A stretch of 64,000 nucleotides of DNA from Nymphaea colorata (Eukaryota > Streptophyta > Magnoliopsida > Nymphaeales > Nymphaeaceae): assembly GCF_008831285.2 (NCBI RefSeq), contig NC_045151.1, forward strand, positions 11,954,571 through 12,018,570, written 5' to 3'. Below are positions 36,510-48,800 of this stretch, piece by piece. The notes under the pieces are model-generated. The model was not told the DNA's origin, did not search any database, and worked only from the letters and a program-made list of their open reading frames with translations. Position 1 is the stretch's first letter; every line of letters starts with the position of its first letter. Made by a program: the position numbers and the translations under genes.

Positions 36510-39500
36510 ATGGCCCTCAGACCGATGGCCGACGACGCCACTTGCGACCTCAGCCTCATGGTGGCGGAGCTCTCCTCTTCATCCTCCTCCTCCGCCCGGT
36601 CGGCCAATGGGTTCCTCGACCTCGACCACTGCCGCTCTGCTCGAGAAGCAGTCATCGAGAAGCTTCTTCCTTTCCTCTCGCAGATGTCACTAGGGTTTCT
36701 TTCCAGCCGGTGCTGCATCGTCGACGCCTTCTCAGCCCTCGTCCCCTGTGGAGATCGCCAGGTAAAAGTCACGTTTGGTGACGTTTCGGCGCTTTCTGAC
36801 CTCCTCTTCGAGGAATTGGAGGGGGCGATACGGAAGATTGCATCTTTTCTCGCTTCCCCTACCGTAATTTCGCTACTCAGGTGCTGCATTAAGCTGCTGA
36901 CCCCCCTTGGGTTCAACCAGAGCTTCGTTTTGAAGAAATGCCAGGTTCTCCATTCTCTGCTCGCGAAACTGTGCTGTCAGGTGGAGGCGTCGATGCTTCT
37001 GTTCGGTGACCAAGAGGTGTCGTACTGGAAAAGATCGATTTCACGTGAATACACAGTTTCTACTGACGGGGTGTTGAAGTCTCGGATCGAGGTCTGTAAT
37101 GAGTTCATCGATGCATCTGCAATTGGGTTAGACGTATTATGCCCCATTCTTGAGGTAAATTCCATTTACTAGCTTCTTAGGAATCTATGGTAGAGAACAT
37201 CGCATGTTAAAACCTTATGATGATGACAATTTATGTAGGTGAGTCATGTGTAGTGTCTTAGTTAGTAAAGCCTAAGGTCCCCATTCTTGTTTCATCTGGC
37301 TACGATTATGGAGCTTTTGCTTTTCCCCTTCCTTTATACATTGATAACCTGCTAAAATGTATGGTTATCGATAAGAGATTATTAAGTTTACAGATTATAA
37401 CCTATTTCTGGAACAGGTTTTCGTGGATGAACTTTTGATGAATCAAGACTTCCAGCAGTATTTGATGACCACTGATTCTATTACTGCTGCATCTAAGAAG
37501 CTATTTAAAAGTCAACATACATATGGAAATGTTGCAAATGTGCTTGAAGTAGTTTCTGCTCATTTTCTTCTCTTCTTTTCCGATGAATCAGCTGTTACTA
37601 AGTTTAGTAAGACATTATTTTGGTCCTGTAATGGGAATCTTGAACCATCGGAACTAAGCTTGTCTTCTGCAATGGTATTACTTGGTATTATTGCTAATAC
37701 TGCTGCAACGTACCTTCTCAAAACACATGTGATTTCGTTGGTTTCTAAATCTATCGGAATCTGCCTGAATCTGCATCACAAAAAAGAAGACCTTGGCATC
37801 CATATGCTCTCATATGTTTCAGCTTTTGAAGTATCGGTTGACCTTTACTTGAAACACTTATCGGTCTTAGAGGTTATCGATCATTATCTGAAAGCTGATA
37901 ATTCATTTGATTTATCGGAGAAGGAGCGGTCTGCATTTGGATTTGGCATGCCCACAGCTTTTGAGTCTTTTGTTCAGCCAGTTACAAGTGGGAGAATAGA
38001 TTTACAGAGCCTGAAGTTTGCAGAGTCATGCAGTCCAATCTTTGATAAGAAGTTTTATAGCTTTGATCTAATGAGTGCCACTCTATCTTACATCAACGAT
38101 ATCAAGCCTCTTTTTGATCCTTCGTTCACTAAAGAGATTTCTGAGATACTAAACTGCATTACATTGAAATGTCTAACATCAGTAAGAAAAGATACCTCTT
38201 TGAATATAGCTGAAGAAGAAACTGCTGGCAAAATATGTTATTTAGCTGCTTTGTTAAAGCTGATGGGCTGTTCTCTTCTTCAGATTGTTTATCAAATCAG
38301 AGGAAGTCACAATGCTTATCGCTTAAAGACCCTGAATGATTATGCTCATTGTAGAGAATATTACTTCATAGCTGACATTCTTGGTTCTTTTGGACACTGG
38401 AGGCCACAAAGTGGGATTATTGCCTCTGGTGCTTTGTCGAAGCATCCTGAAACACATAAAGAGACAAAATTAGTGATAGTCCATTATTGCAGTTTACTTC
38501 TATTCTGTTATGAGACAGGATCAAAATTCTTGTGGAAGAGCTGCATTTTTGTGTTAATGGCGTTCATAAATCTACTGGTATTTGAAGAGGGAAATGTAGA
38601 TGCATTGAATTCAATACTTCAACAACCAGCACCATACTGTCTCCACAACTATTTGAAGTCCAAAATCCATCAGGTGATAAATGAAAATGACAGCTTTTGT
38701 TATTCGTATTTGCTCTCACTTCTCTTATTCTCTTGAATCTCGGAAGCATATTTTATGGTAACTGAGTATGAAATTGCATTTCAGGGAATGGCAGTCAGGG
38801 AGTCAAGCCTATTAGTTGCATCACATATGATGAGAATCAGGGTGAGTCCAAAATAATATCCGAAAATAGAGTTTGATACAGATGTTTCCTGGATATAAGG
38901 AAATAAATCTCTTTGGCAGAATCTGGCATTGCAGAAATCAAGCGTAGTACATGCATTAAAGAGGACAAAAATTGAGGTGTGGGACTCATGCATTTGGGAG
39001 CTTCTTTAGGCTTAGAGAATTTATTCAAGGACGTGTAACTTACTTACGTATGTTTTCTACTAGGATGAGACATTCGGACGACGCAGACAGTTACGTGTAT
39101 CAAACAGGAGGACTAAGGTGTGGTTAACGATTGCATCTTGAAGATTTCATTAAATCATGGTCCTAAATATTGGTGATATTTTGGTCATATCTGATATTAT
39201 TGCCAGAAAAGAAGAAAATGTTTCTTTTGTGGAAAACATCACGATATTCAAGACACTGCCTTGCCACAAAAATGTTGCAGTATTTTCTCTTTAAGAAAAA
39301 AACTTATTATATGTATGTTAATAGTTAATTGTATGCTTTCCATTTTTAGTTTCTTCTAAATTTTTATACGTTGAAAAATAATGAATTTTTTGTAAAGAAG
39401 GAATTCATTATTCAAGTGAAAAAATCGTAATTTCATAAATTCTTTTGTTATTATTTATAGATTTTTTAATTTTTGAACTTCCTAGATTTGTCCAAGAAAA

Positions 39501-40633
39501 ACAAAAACTTAAGAACTTCTGAGAAGAACCTGGCCAACAAATACCAGGGATTGATATTTGTGACAGTAATTTTTTTTTTTCTGAAATTATATGTGCAATT
39601 ATTTATGATAGAATCAAAAATATAATAATTGCACTGATGACACGAGAATGGTAGGTTAGACAAGTCTATTCAAACTTGAAATTAAACTTATGATATTTTT
39701 TTATGAATATTTGAATGTGCAACTGTCTTGCAGGATAGGGCATCAAGGAAGTCAAGTCAACTAGTTCTATCAAACGTGAGAAAGACTAAGTTGCAATTTA
39801 GAGGGGAACCAGAAACCACAGATCTCATTGAGAGGTATTCACTTTATTATTTGGTTGTTGTTCTAAGCATGTGATAGTCGCATAAACTCTGTCAATGTCA
39901 GGTTGTTAAAGAGGGATTTCCTTTCACAAAGGCAGAAAACTTTCACATGGACTATATTTGCATGCTCCAATGCTAAATTTGTCGCCTTTCCCTTCTCCAG
40001 TAGCAAGTGCAATCAACTTTGGTCTTTCAGGAACTAATGGTATTGTTGTTTTTGTGACATTTCAAAATTTCCTTGCCATTGAAGGCATTCTTTGGAGTGG
40101 TCGTTGCCTTGTTGGTATAAACTATAAAGTATATGGGGATAACAATCTGTTCTATGTTTACATATTGGGCACCTTCAAAAAGGATCTTGATTGTGCAGTT
40201 GTGTGCAAGAACCCCTCTCTCTCTCCCATGCGCAACACACACCATGTAAATATATATTTTACAAAAAAACACAAAGAGACTACATAGATCGGAGATTATT
40301 AGTGTAGATGGACAGCGGGTCTCTTGGTTTAAATGGAGAGCAACTAATGATATTCACATGACTGAGTACAGGGAAGATGAAGATGGTGATAAGGCGTGCA
40401 ATGGGGAAGCCTTCATTGAGTCCATTTTGGGCATGGAGGAAAAGGGAAAGAGGCCTAGTGATTATGAAGAACTTGCAGATTTTATTGTCTGCAAGCATGG
40501 GAAGGACTACAAGAGCTGGCTGAATTCGAGAAAGATTTTCAGGTCATGGAGTTATGAAAAGGCAGCTCTAGGACGTCAGCAGAAGAAGAGAAAATTGAAA
40601 AGATTATTATGGGGGCTCAACGATGAGTCATAA
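36510..40633 (+). CDS. Conserved plant protein of unknown function (DUF7812-like)
   Basis: Seven coding exons: 36510-37154, 37417-38673, 38785-38841, 38920-38976, 39064-39117, 39734-39834 and 40372-40633. All junctions are GT-AG with agreeing phases, giving 810 residues. Residues 1-634 (exons 1 and 2) are a mostly helical, Leu-rich domain with no catalytic motif I recognise. Residues 635-724 come from four short exons and are basic; they form a degenerate repeat of about 19 residues (see findings). The tail contains DYEELADFIVCKHGKDYKSW and a nuclear-localisation-like KKRKLKR at 795-801. The overall arrangement resembles an uncharacterised plant family that I believe is named DUF7812, but the name is from memory. 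The start is the first ATG of the frame after an upstream leader rich in T. A scaffold-like nuclear protein is a guess only. Confidence 0.85.
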
Positions 40634-42359
40634 TGTAGTTTCAATATGTCAGGAGGCCCAAGTTGTATAGGTTATGCACAAAAAATGTAAGTCTGTATTA
40701 TAACAAAGTTTTGTTTTGTTGACATCCTCTTTTTTGTCTCTCTTTCTGACACATGCACACCATATGGCATGCATGCTTCATAGCAAACTTTCTAGAAGCA
40801 CATACTGAAATAATCAAAAGTATCTCATGTCAATTCTGTTGGTAAGCTTTGTGATGTTGCTTCTGTTGTTAAGCTTACCTAGTTTTACTTCATTAATAAA
40901 GAAACACTCCTCTGTCAATTTAACATGTTCTTTTACCAACAAATATTTCTTCTGGAGATGTTATTCTCATGTTCATTGTTTTTACTAGAAATGATGGTTC
41001 CGGTTGGGAGGAAATTTTGCAGTTACTGATGGTTGGATAGGGCATGGACGTGTAGTCTCCCCATCCAATGGGGAATCGTAGTCATGGGCTGCCCAAGTGG
41101 TCCCATATCAAAAAGTATTTCCTCTTTATTCAACTATACTATAATACAAAAGCTTCTTTTGACAAGCTTCCCAAAATATCTTTGAATTCCTGGTTCCACG
41201 ATTCGCCATCCAAAAATGCTGTATCCCTTCTCTTTTTTTGTTAGCCCTCATCTTCAAAAGGAGCCCCCCTCCACCATTTGGTATTTCAGAGCATAACCAG
41301 GAGCCGAAAGACAAGTCCTTGAGTTGAAAAGCTAGCAAGATGACGGTTGAAGTCGACTGGCCAAAGAGCTGGTTAAGGGCAGAAGAAATCGAAAGGTGAG
41401 TGCTAAATTATATGTTTTTTCATGCTTTATACATCATTATGCCTCTCCGTCTTTATGCTGTGTCTCTGCAATGAGGCGACATATGGGGCACCATTGAGTT
41501 GATCTCAACCATTTCACTTTGGTTTCTGAAGAAGGGTTGAATTTTAAGGGAGTTATTGAGTTGGGAGAGCCTACAAAAAATGTGGGCGGGATTGTCGTTT
41601 TCCTTCTTTGAGAGTGTTTTGTTTTCGTTTTGTGAAAAAAGCAGGATTGTAAATTTAGGTTATTGGTGTTGAGCTATTGGGCTTGTGGTAAAGACAAAGG
41701 TAAATAAAACCTCTATATTTGTTTTTGTCCTATTTTATGTTTCTCTTGACCCTATTTTTTCATCTAGAAACTTTGGGATTTATTGCTTTCCTAATTTTTA
41801 CGTTGTATGCTCCTAGTCAGAATGTTAAGAGAGCTTTAAAGAGCTATCTATATTGGAGAGTGTCCAAAAAGGCTTTCAAATTATCAAATGCTCAAGGATG
41901 CTGAAGCATAAGGATACAAAATAGAAATGATTTGGTCTGCATGAAGGACTTACTTTGTAGTTCTCTATAAAGACAGTCTGGTTATCTCAAAGTTTTCAAC
42001 GCACAAATCTTGATCAGTACGAAGATAAAGATCAAGAATAAGTTTGTCTTTACTGTCTAGGACGTTGAGACTCTGCATTTGATCAGTTGATGCCGTCTTG
42101 GTTGGCTTGACTCAGCTGAACTTGATCGTAGCCAAGTGAACCACAACTTTCATTTCCTTATCAATCGTGTTGGTCCATCTCATGTTTTTTGAGCAATTTT
42201 GCACAAAAGAGCCATGTGGAATCACTCTTCGCGGTTGCCTCCCTAAGAATCGGATAATTCAATGCAAATGAACCTACCTACTTTCGCCTCGTCTTTTTGT
42301 TGCTTCAACATCCTTCTTTCCAACAAAATTTATTTTTTCTTTCGCTTTGCTCACCTTCA

Positions 42360-42409
<50 letters not shown>

Positions 42410-42983
42410 ATATATATATATATACTTCCACAACCATTAACCATGGCATCCTTTTCTGTACAAAATTTAACTTTTTTAAAGCATTATGTTCCTTCTTTTA
42501 CAGAAAATTTTAGTTTGAACTTTACACGTTTGATCTTTATTATATTAAATAATTTTTATTTATATCCTAACTCTAACGACATCAATGCCATTGCCAAAGA
42601 TCGGGTTTAATTCGCACGCGAGCACGCATAAAGATTCAACGAAAATTAAGCGATATATCGAGGAAGGAGTAACTCAGGATGCAATGATAAATAAGAACAG
42701 TTAAGGGCAAGCTTATAAATGGAGAGTGTGCATGCAACTGATAAATTCCAATACTTAAGCTTTCAAAACCGACGTGAACAGCAATCGCGTAAACTCTTAT
42801 CCGTGAAGCTCTTCTCAAGTCTTCAGTATGCAGTTAATATAACATGGTTTTCTGTGTTGGTGTGATCACATCCATGTGGCTAATCTTGTGTATCTATGTT
42901 TTAATGGGGTTCCCAAAAAAAAAAAAAAAAAAAAAAAAACTAACCATTTTGTTGACTTTTTTAAAGGGCTTTCCATGTTAGGC
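40634..42983. other. Intergenic stretch, no recognised gene
   Basis: The beginning is the probable 3' UTR of the 810-residue protein gene, with an AATAAA near 40902. A short ATG frame at 41341 (reading MTVEVDWPKSWLRAEEIER) runs into a GTGAGT donor-like site at 41397, but no partner exon could be found. A compound (CT)n(AT)n tract lies at 42362-42424 and a run of about 25 A near 42916-42940. No gene is supported. Confidence 0.55.
42362..42424. repeat. Compound (CT)n(CTAT)n(AT)n microsatellite
   Basis: CT units run into three CTAT units and then AT units. It has the same CT-to-AT order as the tracts at 30187 and 61297. Confidence 0.95.
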
Positions 42984-43246
42984 TAAAGTTGTTGACACGA
43001 CCACCGGGTCGGTCCGATTCGGCTCGTTTAGGATTAAAAAAATATTTTTAAAATTTTTTTTAATAATATATATTTATTATTAACAAATATATTTTATATT
43101 TAAAAAAATTATTTTATAATTAAAAAATGTTTGATAATTAAAAATTTATTTTTTATTTTTAAACGGGCCGGGCCAGCCCAAGCGGAGCTGACGAACCCGA
43201 TCAAGCTGGACCTTACCGGGCTGGGCCGACCCGATACCTACCCTTA
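42984..43246. mobile_element. Probable MITE with GC-rich ends and AT core
   Basis: The right end, reverse complemented, starts TAAGGGTAGGTATCGGGTCG and the left starts TAAAGTTGTTGACACGACCA then CCGGGTCGGTCC. The core is almost pure A/T. The architecture is the same as the element at 572-865, and TATCGGGTCGG resembles its CATCGGGC end. No target duplication could be matched, so the left boundary is uncertain. Confidence 0.5.
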
Positions 43247-43551
43247 ATAACCAAGTAACACCTTTTGAAGAGGCTTGAACGGCTGTCGACCTGAGGGTTT
43301 ATCTAGAAGAGTGTTACGAAAAAACCAGGGTATATCTACACAAGGACATGGATTCAGACTTCAAAATAGTGATGTCTTTCGCAGTCGTATCCAATAAGGC
43401 AGCTCGGAATTTACGACATCATGTGAGGGAATAGGAATCGACAGCATGAAATGTAGAAGAGGAGAAAAAAAGTAAAGATTGAAAATATAATGCAACTGTC
43501 CTTTGACAAAATGAGAAGTAAAAGAACAGGAAAAAGTAGAAAGGACTAACG

Positions 43552-43625
43552 TGGCCCATGCAGGTCTCGAACCTGCGACCTTCGCGTTATTAGCACGACG
43601 CTCTAACCAACTGAGCTAATAGGCC
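43552..43625 (-). tRNA. tRNA-Ile (anticodon AAU)
   Basis: Read on the minus strand, 74 nt fold as a cloverleaf. The acceptor stem pairs GGCCTAT with ATGGGCC, with one U-G pair, leaving discriminator A. The D-arm is GCTCAGTTGGTTAGAGC. The anticodon loop reads TGCTAATAAC with AAT as anticodon, and the T-arm contains GGTTCGAGACC. There is no intron, and the CCA is not encoded, as in eukaryotes. It decodes AUU (and AUC after A34 is modified to inosine). It is transcribed by RNA polymerase III from internal A and B boxes. Confidence 0.97.
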
Positions 43626-45895
43626 ATACCTTGTGCTTAAAAGTTATTGTAACCTATAAGAGAAATACGCAACTCGTCGCGCACCTGCATAAGTACTATG
43701 GGTATAAGCAGAAGGGATATGCAACGAATACTATTAATACCGAATCTGCACCTGAACAAGATCTGACGATATTGTGTCCAATCTGAGTCCCAAAGAAATC
43801 CACCGAAAAAATCGTAAATGTTCTGTACCAAGTTTCCATTTCCATCAGATATTAACCTGGATCAGAACTAGATATAACTGAAACATTGAAATGGACATCC
43901 TAATGTAAATATTCGATGCAAACGCAAGGTCGATCTGCATGGATCAATCCACCATCTGATGCAAATGCATTATTTGGACTTTGTCATAATTATCTAAATA
44001 AAAAAAAAATGCACTCCTAATAAGGTGGTGAAACGCTGCAAAAGAATTTCGAAGCCCTCTTCGTTCCCGCCAACAAAAAATTACTGGATAGCTTGTCAGA
44101 AGCTTCAAATAACGAGTTGCAAGTTACATGCCTTTAAAATGTAGTTTTTTATGCGTAAAAACGTTTTCGCCCTCATCACCAAATCTTGCCATTCATCACC
44201 AAATCTTGCTTGAACCTACACATAATATAGCTCCGCAATGGCATTTCAAATTCAGATATGCATTTAATGAAGTCTCGTAGAAATACCTCACTTGGTACCA
44301 GCAATTCGTAAGTTTATTTGCTTGGTGATTGAGTTTTTCATTAGTTTGAATTTGTTCCTGCCTCTTGTACAACCATCCCCATTACTTGCTTGAAATTCAC
44401 ACTTTATAAATGAGAAGCATAACAAAAAGAAGTCTTTTCATGCCGATGACCATTAAAGGGGGAAAAAAGCCCAGTTTATCAAAACTTCTACACTACAGAT
44501 CTAAGAAAATGCCCAATTTATTAAAACTTCTATAGTTTGTTCTATGGACCCAATATAAGATAGCAGCATGATTCTGTTAGCATAATAATCGGGATAAGAA
44601 CTAGTAGGCAGTCAGTTCCCATTTTGAATCTCCAGGGCATCAATACCTTCCAGTGCAAACAAAGAACGACCAACATTAACATACAAGTTCAAGTATCCCA
44701 AAATCCCAAAAGTGTCATATCCCATAAGAAGGCAATGGGTTGAATAAAAGCATCGACTCTCTTCTTAACTGTAGGATAAAGTGCTACTCCTGTTCACCCA
44801 AATAAAAGCATTCCAACTCACCAAATAACAACTTGATTAAGGCACTAAATTTGTCACATACATGAACGGGGCGAAGGGTACAATTCAGCGAGACACCTGA
44901 AAAAACTCGATAAAACAACCTTGCCACTGCATAACATTGCCATGGCCACTGCATAAACCGCAGATAAAACTCCACCGGTGCAAAGTCAAACGATTGGCTC
45001 AACTTGTGCGGGATCACATATATATATATATATATATGACATATATATATATATATATATATTAGTTTAGACTAAAACATGTGATTGTTTTATAAACAAC
45101 CACGAAAATCTACCTGCCAGGAAAGGCAATGTTCTCACCTTAGCATTTGTTCAACATACTTTTAAAGAGTTCAACGCCCCCACAAATTTTAGGCATGAAA
45201 GTATGTTTCATGCAACGAGCTGAGGCAGATCATTCACATAATTTTCTTTATGGCTCAATGCCGCTTAATTTGCTGCAATAATGAGCCAGGATTTAGGAAA
45301 CCTCAAATAGAGCAAGACAAAGGACCCGGCTTAGAAAAAAGGAGAAATTTAATCCCCATATGGAAGACAAGATTACACCCGAGGCGCCACCACAGGAAAA
45401 CGTACTAGCAAGTTTTCCGCTCAAGGCCATCCCGCAACAAGAGCACCTTCTCTTACGGAAAAAAAAGTCCGATGAAGCAAAGTAACCAAGCCGATTCTCC
45501 TTTGTCCCACTACAATCAATCTGCTTTTTCCTTTGGCTAATCTGAAGTTTCCTCGCATAGATATACATATGATTAAGAAAAAGAAAAGAAAAAAAAAATG
45601 CACTTTCGTCTAATTTGTACATCAAGTATAAGAAGTGCATCCTCTTCCTGCCTGCCTCCTAAGGAATCCCACCAAATCCCTCGTAATCTCACAAAACGCG
45701 CAAACCTCAAAAAGGATAAACAGCATCCGACTCGCAATAAAGCAAGACTAGTGTGTGTAGATAGCCTTCTAAAACCAGGCTATTAGAAAAGAAAATAAAG
45801 AAAATGCATGCATGCATATGCGCGGCACACACAATGGCACTGCCTGCCTTGTGTCCACTGATCAAATTTATGCAACCAAATGCATGAATGTGTCA
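43626..45895. other. Intergenic stretch and probable LARP6 3' flank
   Basis: AT-rich sequence between the tRNA gene and the LARP6 stop. It contains a short tandem duplication of CATCACCAAATCTTGC near 44177-44210 and an (AT)n tract at 45019-45062. The last few hundred bases probably hold the LARP6 3' UTR. No other gene is supported. Confidence 0.6.
45019..45062. repeat. (AT)n microsatellite, interrupted
   Basis: Two AT runs separated by a short GAC interruption. Confidence 0.9.
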
Positions 45896-48800
45896 TCATT
45901 CAGTAGCAGCGGTCACTGGCTTTCCTCGTCCCATCGTAAAACCTCGTGTCCCATCTGGCATCCTCGGCCCAGGTGGATGTTTGGCTGATGCAGGGTGCTC
46001 ATTCTGGAAATGGCTGGCATTTGAAGGTGGCGTTCCAACAGGGTGACTCACACGGTTGTGATACTGAGCATTACCTCGACCTCGGCCTTTGCCACGACCA
46101 CGACCCTTTCCTCTTTTCCCACCACCTTCCTTGTCAATATGAACTTCATCCCCCTATTCCGCACACGAAAATAAATGGGAAGATAAAATGCAAGTTCTCA
46201 TCAGAACCATAAGCTTCTCCAGGAAATTTAGAGAACCAAGAGATTGGTTAGAATAGGCAACAACCATGTAGGCATAGTGTTGGGTGTCAGTCACCAAAAG
46301 ATTTGTTATTTAATTTATACCCTGACATCATAGCCAGCTGTATAAGAAATCAGAAATGGAACGCCTTCAAATTAGCACCTACTTACAATTTCAAGGAAAC
46401 AGTGATAAAAAATAATTCATGCTACACGATGATGCTTTGGGAACTATTAACAGACTACATCTCTTGACAAAGATACACATCCAGATGCTCCACTGGTTCT
46501 CAAACACAAACTTAGAGAAGGTAGGAAGTATAATCCCATAACAATCTCGGACATTGGGATTTTGCTCTTACAATGAAAAGATGCTCACAGTGCAGGCAAA
46601 AATGCATATAAATTCTATTACCCGACTCTCTGGCCATGTTGATGCCAATAAATATTAGAAAAGAAAAAGAAACCGTCATCATAAATTAGACAGGACAGAA
46701 GTAAAGAAAAGGAAAAAAGAAGACTGCATTTAATGACTAAAATGAATGGCTAACAAAATTACAAGACCATATAATTCATGAAAAAATAGCTCTTAAGAGG
46801 CACCCAATATATAACCTTAGATATTATAAGTACATTGAAGTTTCAACATGTAGAACAAATAGGCAAAACGAGATTATGCAACACTAATGAGTAGGTTATG
46901 TTTAGCCCATACTATCAAGCATTTTGCGTTTCGAGGATTCCAGCTTGCCTACAAGAATAAGCTAATGACCATCAAGTTTATAACTCATTTGACAATATCA
47001 GCGTCATATGCACAGGATTGAATTTGGTGTGTTTTAGCAGCATGAAACCTGGATGCTGAGCTGATGGTGATCTTGGTGCAGTAACCTACTGAAAAAGAAT
47101 CTGGTCTACTTTCGGTATTTGGACCAAAAAAAGGCTTTTTTTCCCAGAACATGATGCAACTTAAGTGTCAAATGGAAGAAGTTCATCTAGCTTCTACAGA
47201 AAACCTACATTAAGAAATTTTCAAATGTCCAGTGTAATGTATATAATGTTTTAGTTTTCCCAAGAACTTCAATCACTAGATTGAACTCAAGTAGGACTCA
47301 ACAATGACCTGTCTCAAACGTTAAATAAATTCCAAGAACTTCAATCATCATACTGAACTCCAACAAGGTTCAACAACGACCCAACCCACGGACAGCATCG
47401 ACTTGTTTCACCTGATTATCTCATGCCAGAGAATATTGGACTGCACACATGCATACATGCATACATATAACTTCAAACTTCTCACAACAGCTTCCTCTCT
47501 CTAAACGTTGCTTTTCATCTTTAAATGCATTCACTAAACAGATTAAATACAACCTCTACACTGCAAAATTAACTTATTTTTCAGAGCACTGCCTTCAACC
47601 ATAAAGCAAAGGATGGGAGTTACCATTTGATCTATTTGGTGGTCAAGCAAATTGGATTGATCTTCCAGATGCTTATCATCATAATCATGCTCAGCTGTTA
47701 AGAGATCTTCCTCTGTATTGTTATATTCACCATCATGAGCTGCCTTTCTTGCACGAGTGGGAGCCAATGGTTTCACCTGCATTTGAGGGGTGACAGACAA
47801 GAACCTACTTGTATCATCAAACAAATGCAAAAGACAATGGGAAAGGAATTTAAAAAAAAAGCTACACAGGGAAGGAAAGGAAAACAAAACATCTGACACA
47901 AATTTGAATGAGGACTGAGTCTATAGTTGGCTGACTTGCCGAGTTGGCTCAGGAATCGCCCGAGTCAGCTCGGATTGCTAGAAAACCTGGCCATGAATCA
48001 AGATTAGCCCAGCTCGCCCCTGACTCAGCCCTAACTCGACCCTACTCGGCCCTGAATCAGCCCAATTCGGCCCCGACTCAGTCGTGACTCGCCCGATTCA
48101 TGTTATTTTAAAACTCGACCAAGTCAGTGAGCTGACACCGAGTCCGAGTCACGGGTTTGCCAACTTGAGCCATTGACTCATGGCATAAGCATATTGAACA
48201 CAAGAAGAAAGTAAAAAATGGGACATGAATATGACCTATTCTTCATAAAAGACCAAATGGACTCCTTATTGTATATGCACTAGCCAATAACAAGTCACAA
48301 GATAAAGGTGACCATCACTGGGATGTAAATAAGCCACAACACTCATTACAAGTGACTGTAGATTCTAAACCTGGTAACCGTGCACGACTTCATCTGATCT
48401 TAAAATCAACAGAATATCTCAATTAATCTGCATCTGCAAACCTCCCCTGACCCTTCTAGAAAATGCAAAAAACAAAAACCCACCATCGAAAGGAAGAAGA
48501 AGAGGAAATACAAACCAATGGGCAAATTGTATTGCCACTTTTCTTGGATATAGTGTGGTCCCATGACACACAGCAAAAAAGGGAAGATGGACATTTGAAA
48601 CCAACATTTTGTGATGCATATGAGACAGGAACTATGTCACATAGGTACGGGTGCCGGTGCGGGTACTGGTGCGGGTACTGACCATTTTCAAAAAACTTGG
48701 GTGCGGGGGTACGACCGTATATATATATATAAACAATAAGAAATACTTAGAAAATATATATCAAAATAAAGAATATACATCAACATAAAAAAATAAATAA

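Noticed and set aside
41341-41397. Short ATG frame followed by a GTGAGT donor, possible first exon
   Set aside because: No matching second exon or known protein found in the next 2 kb.
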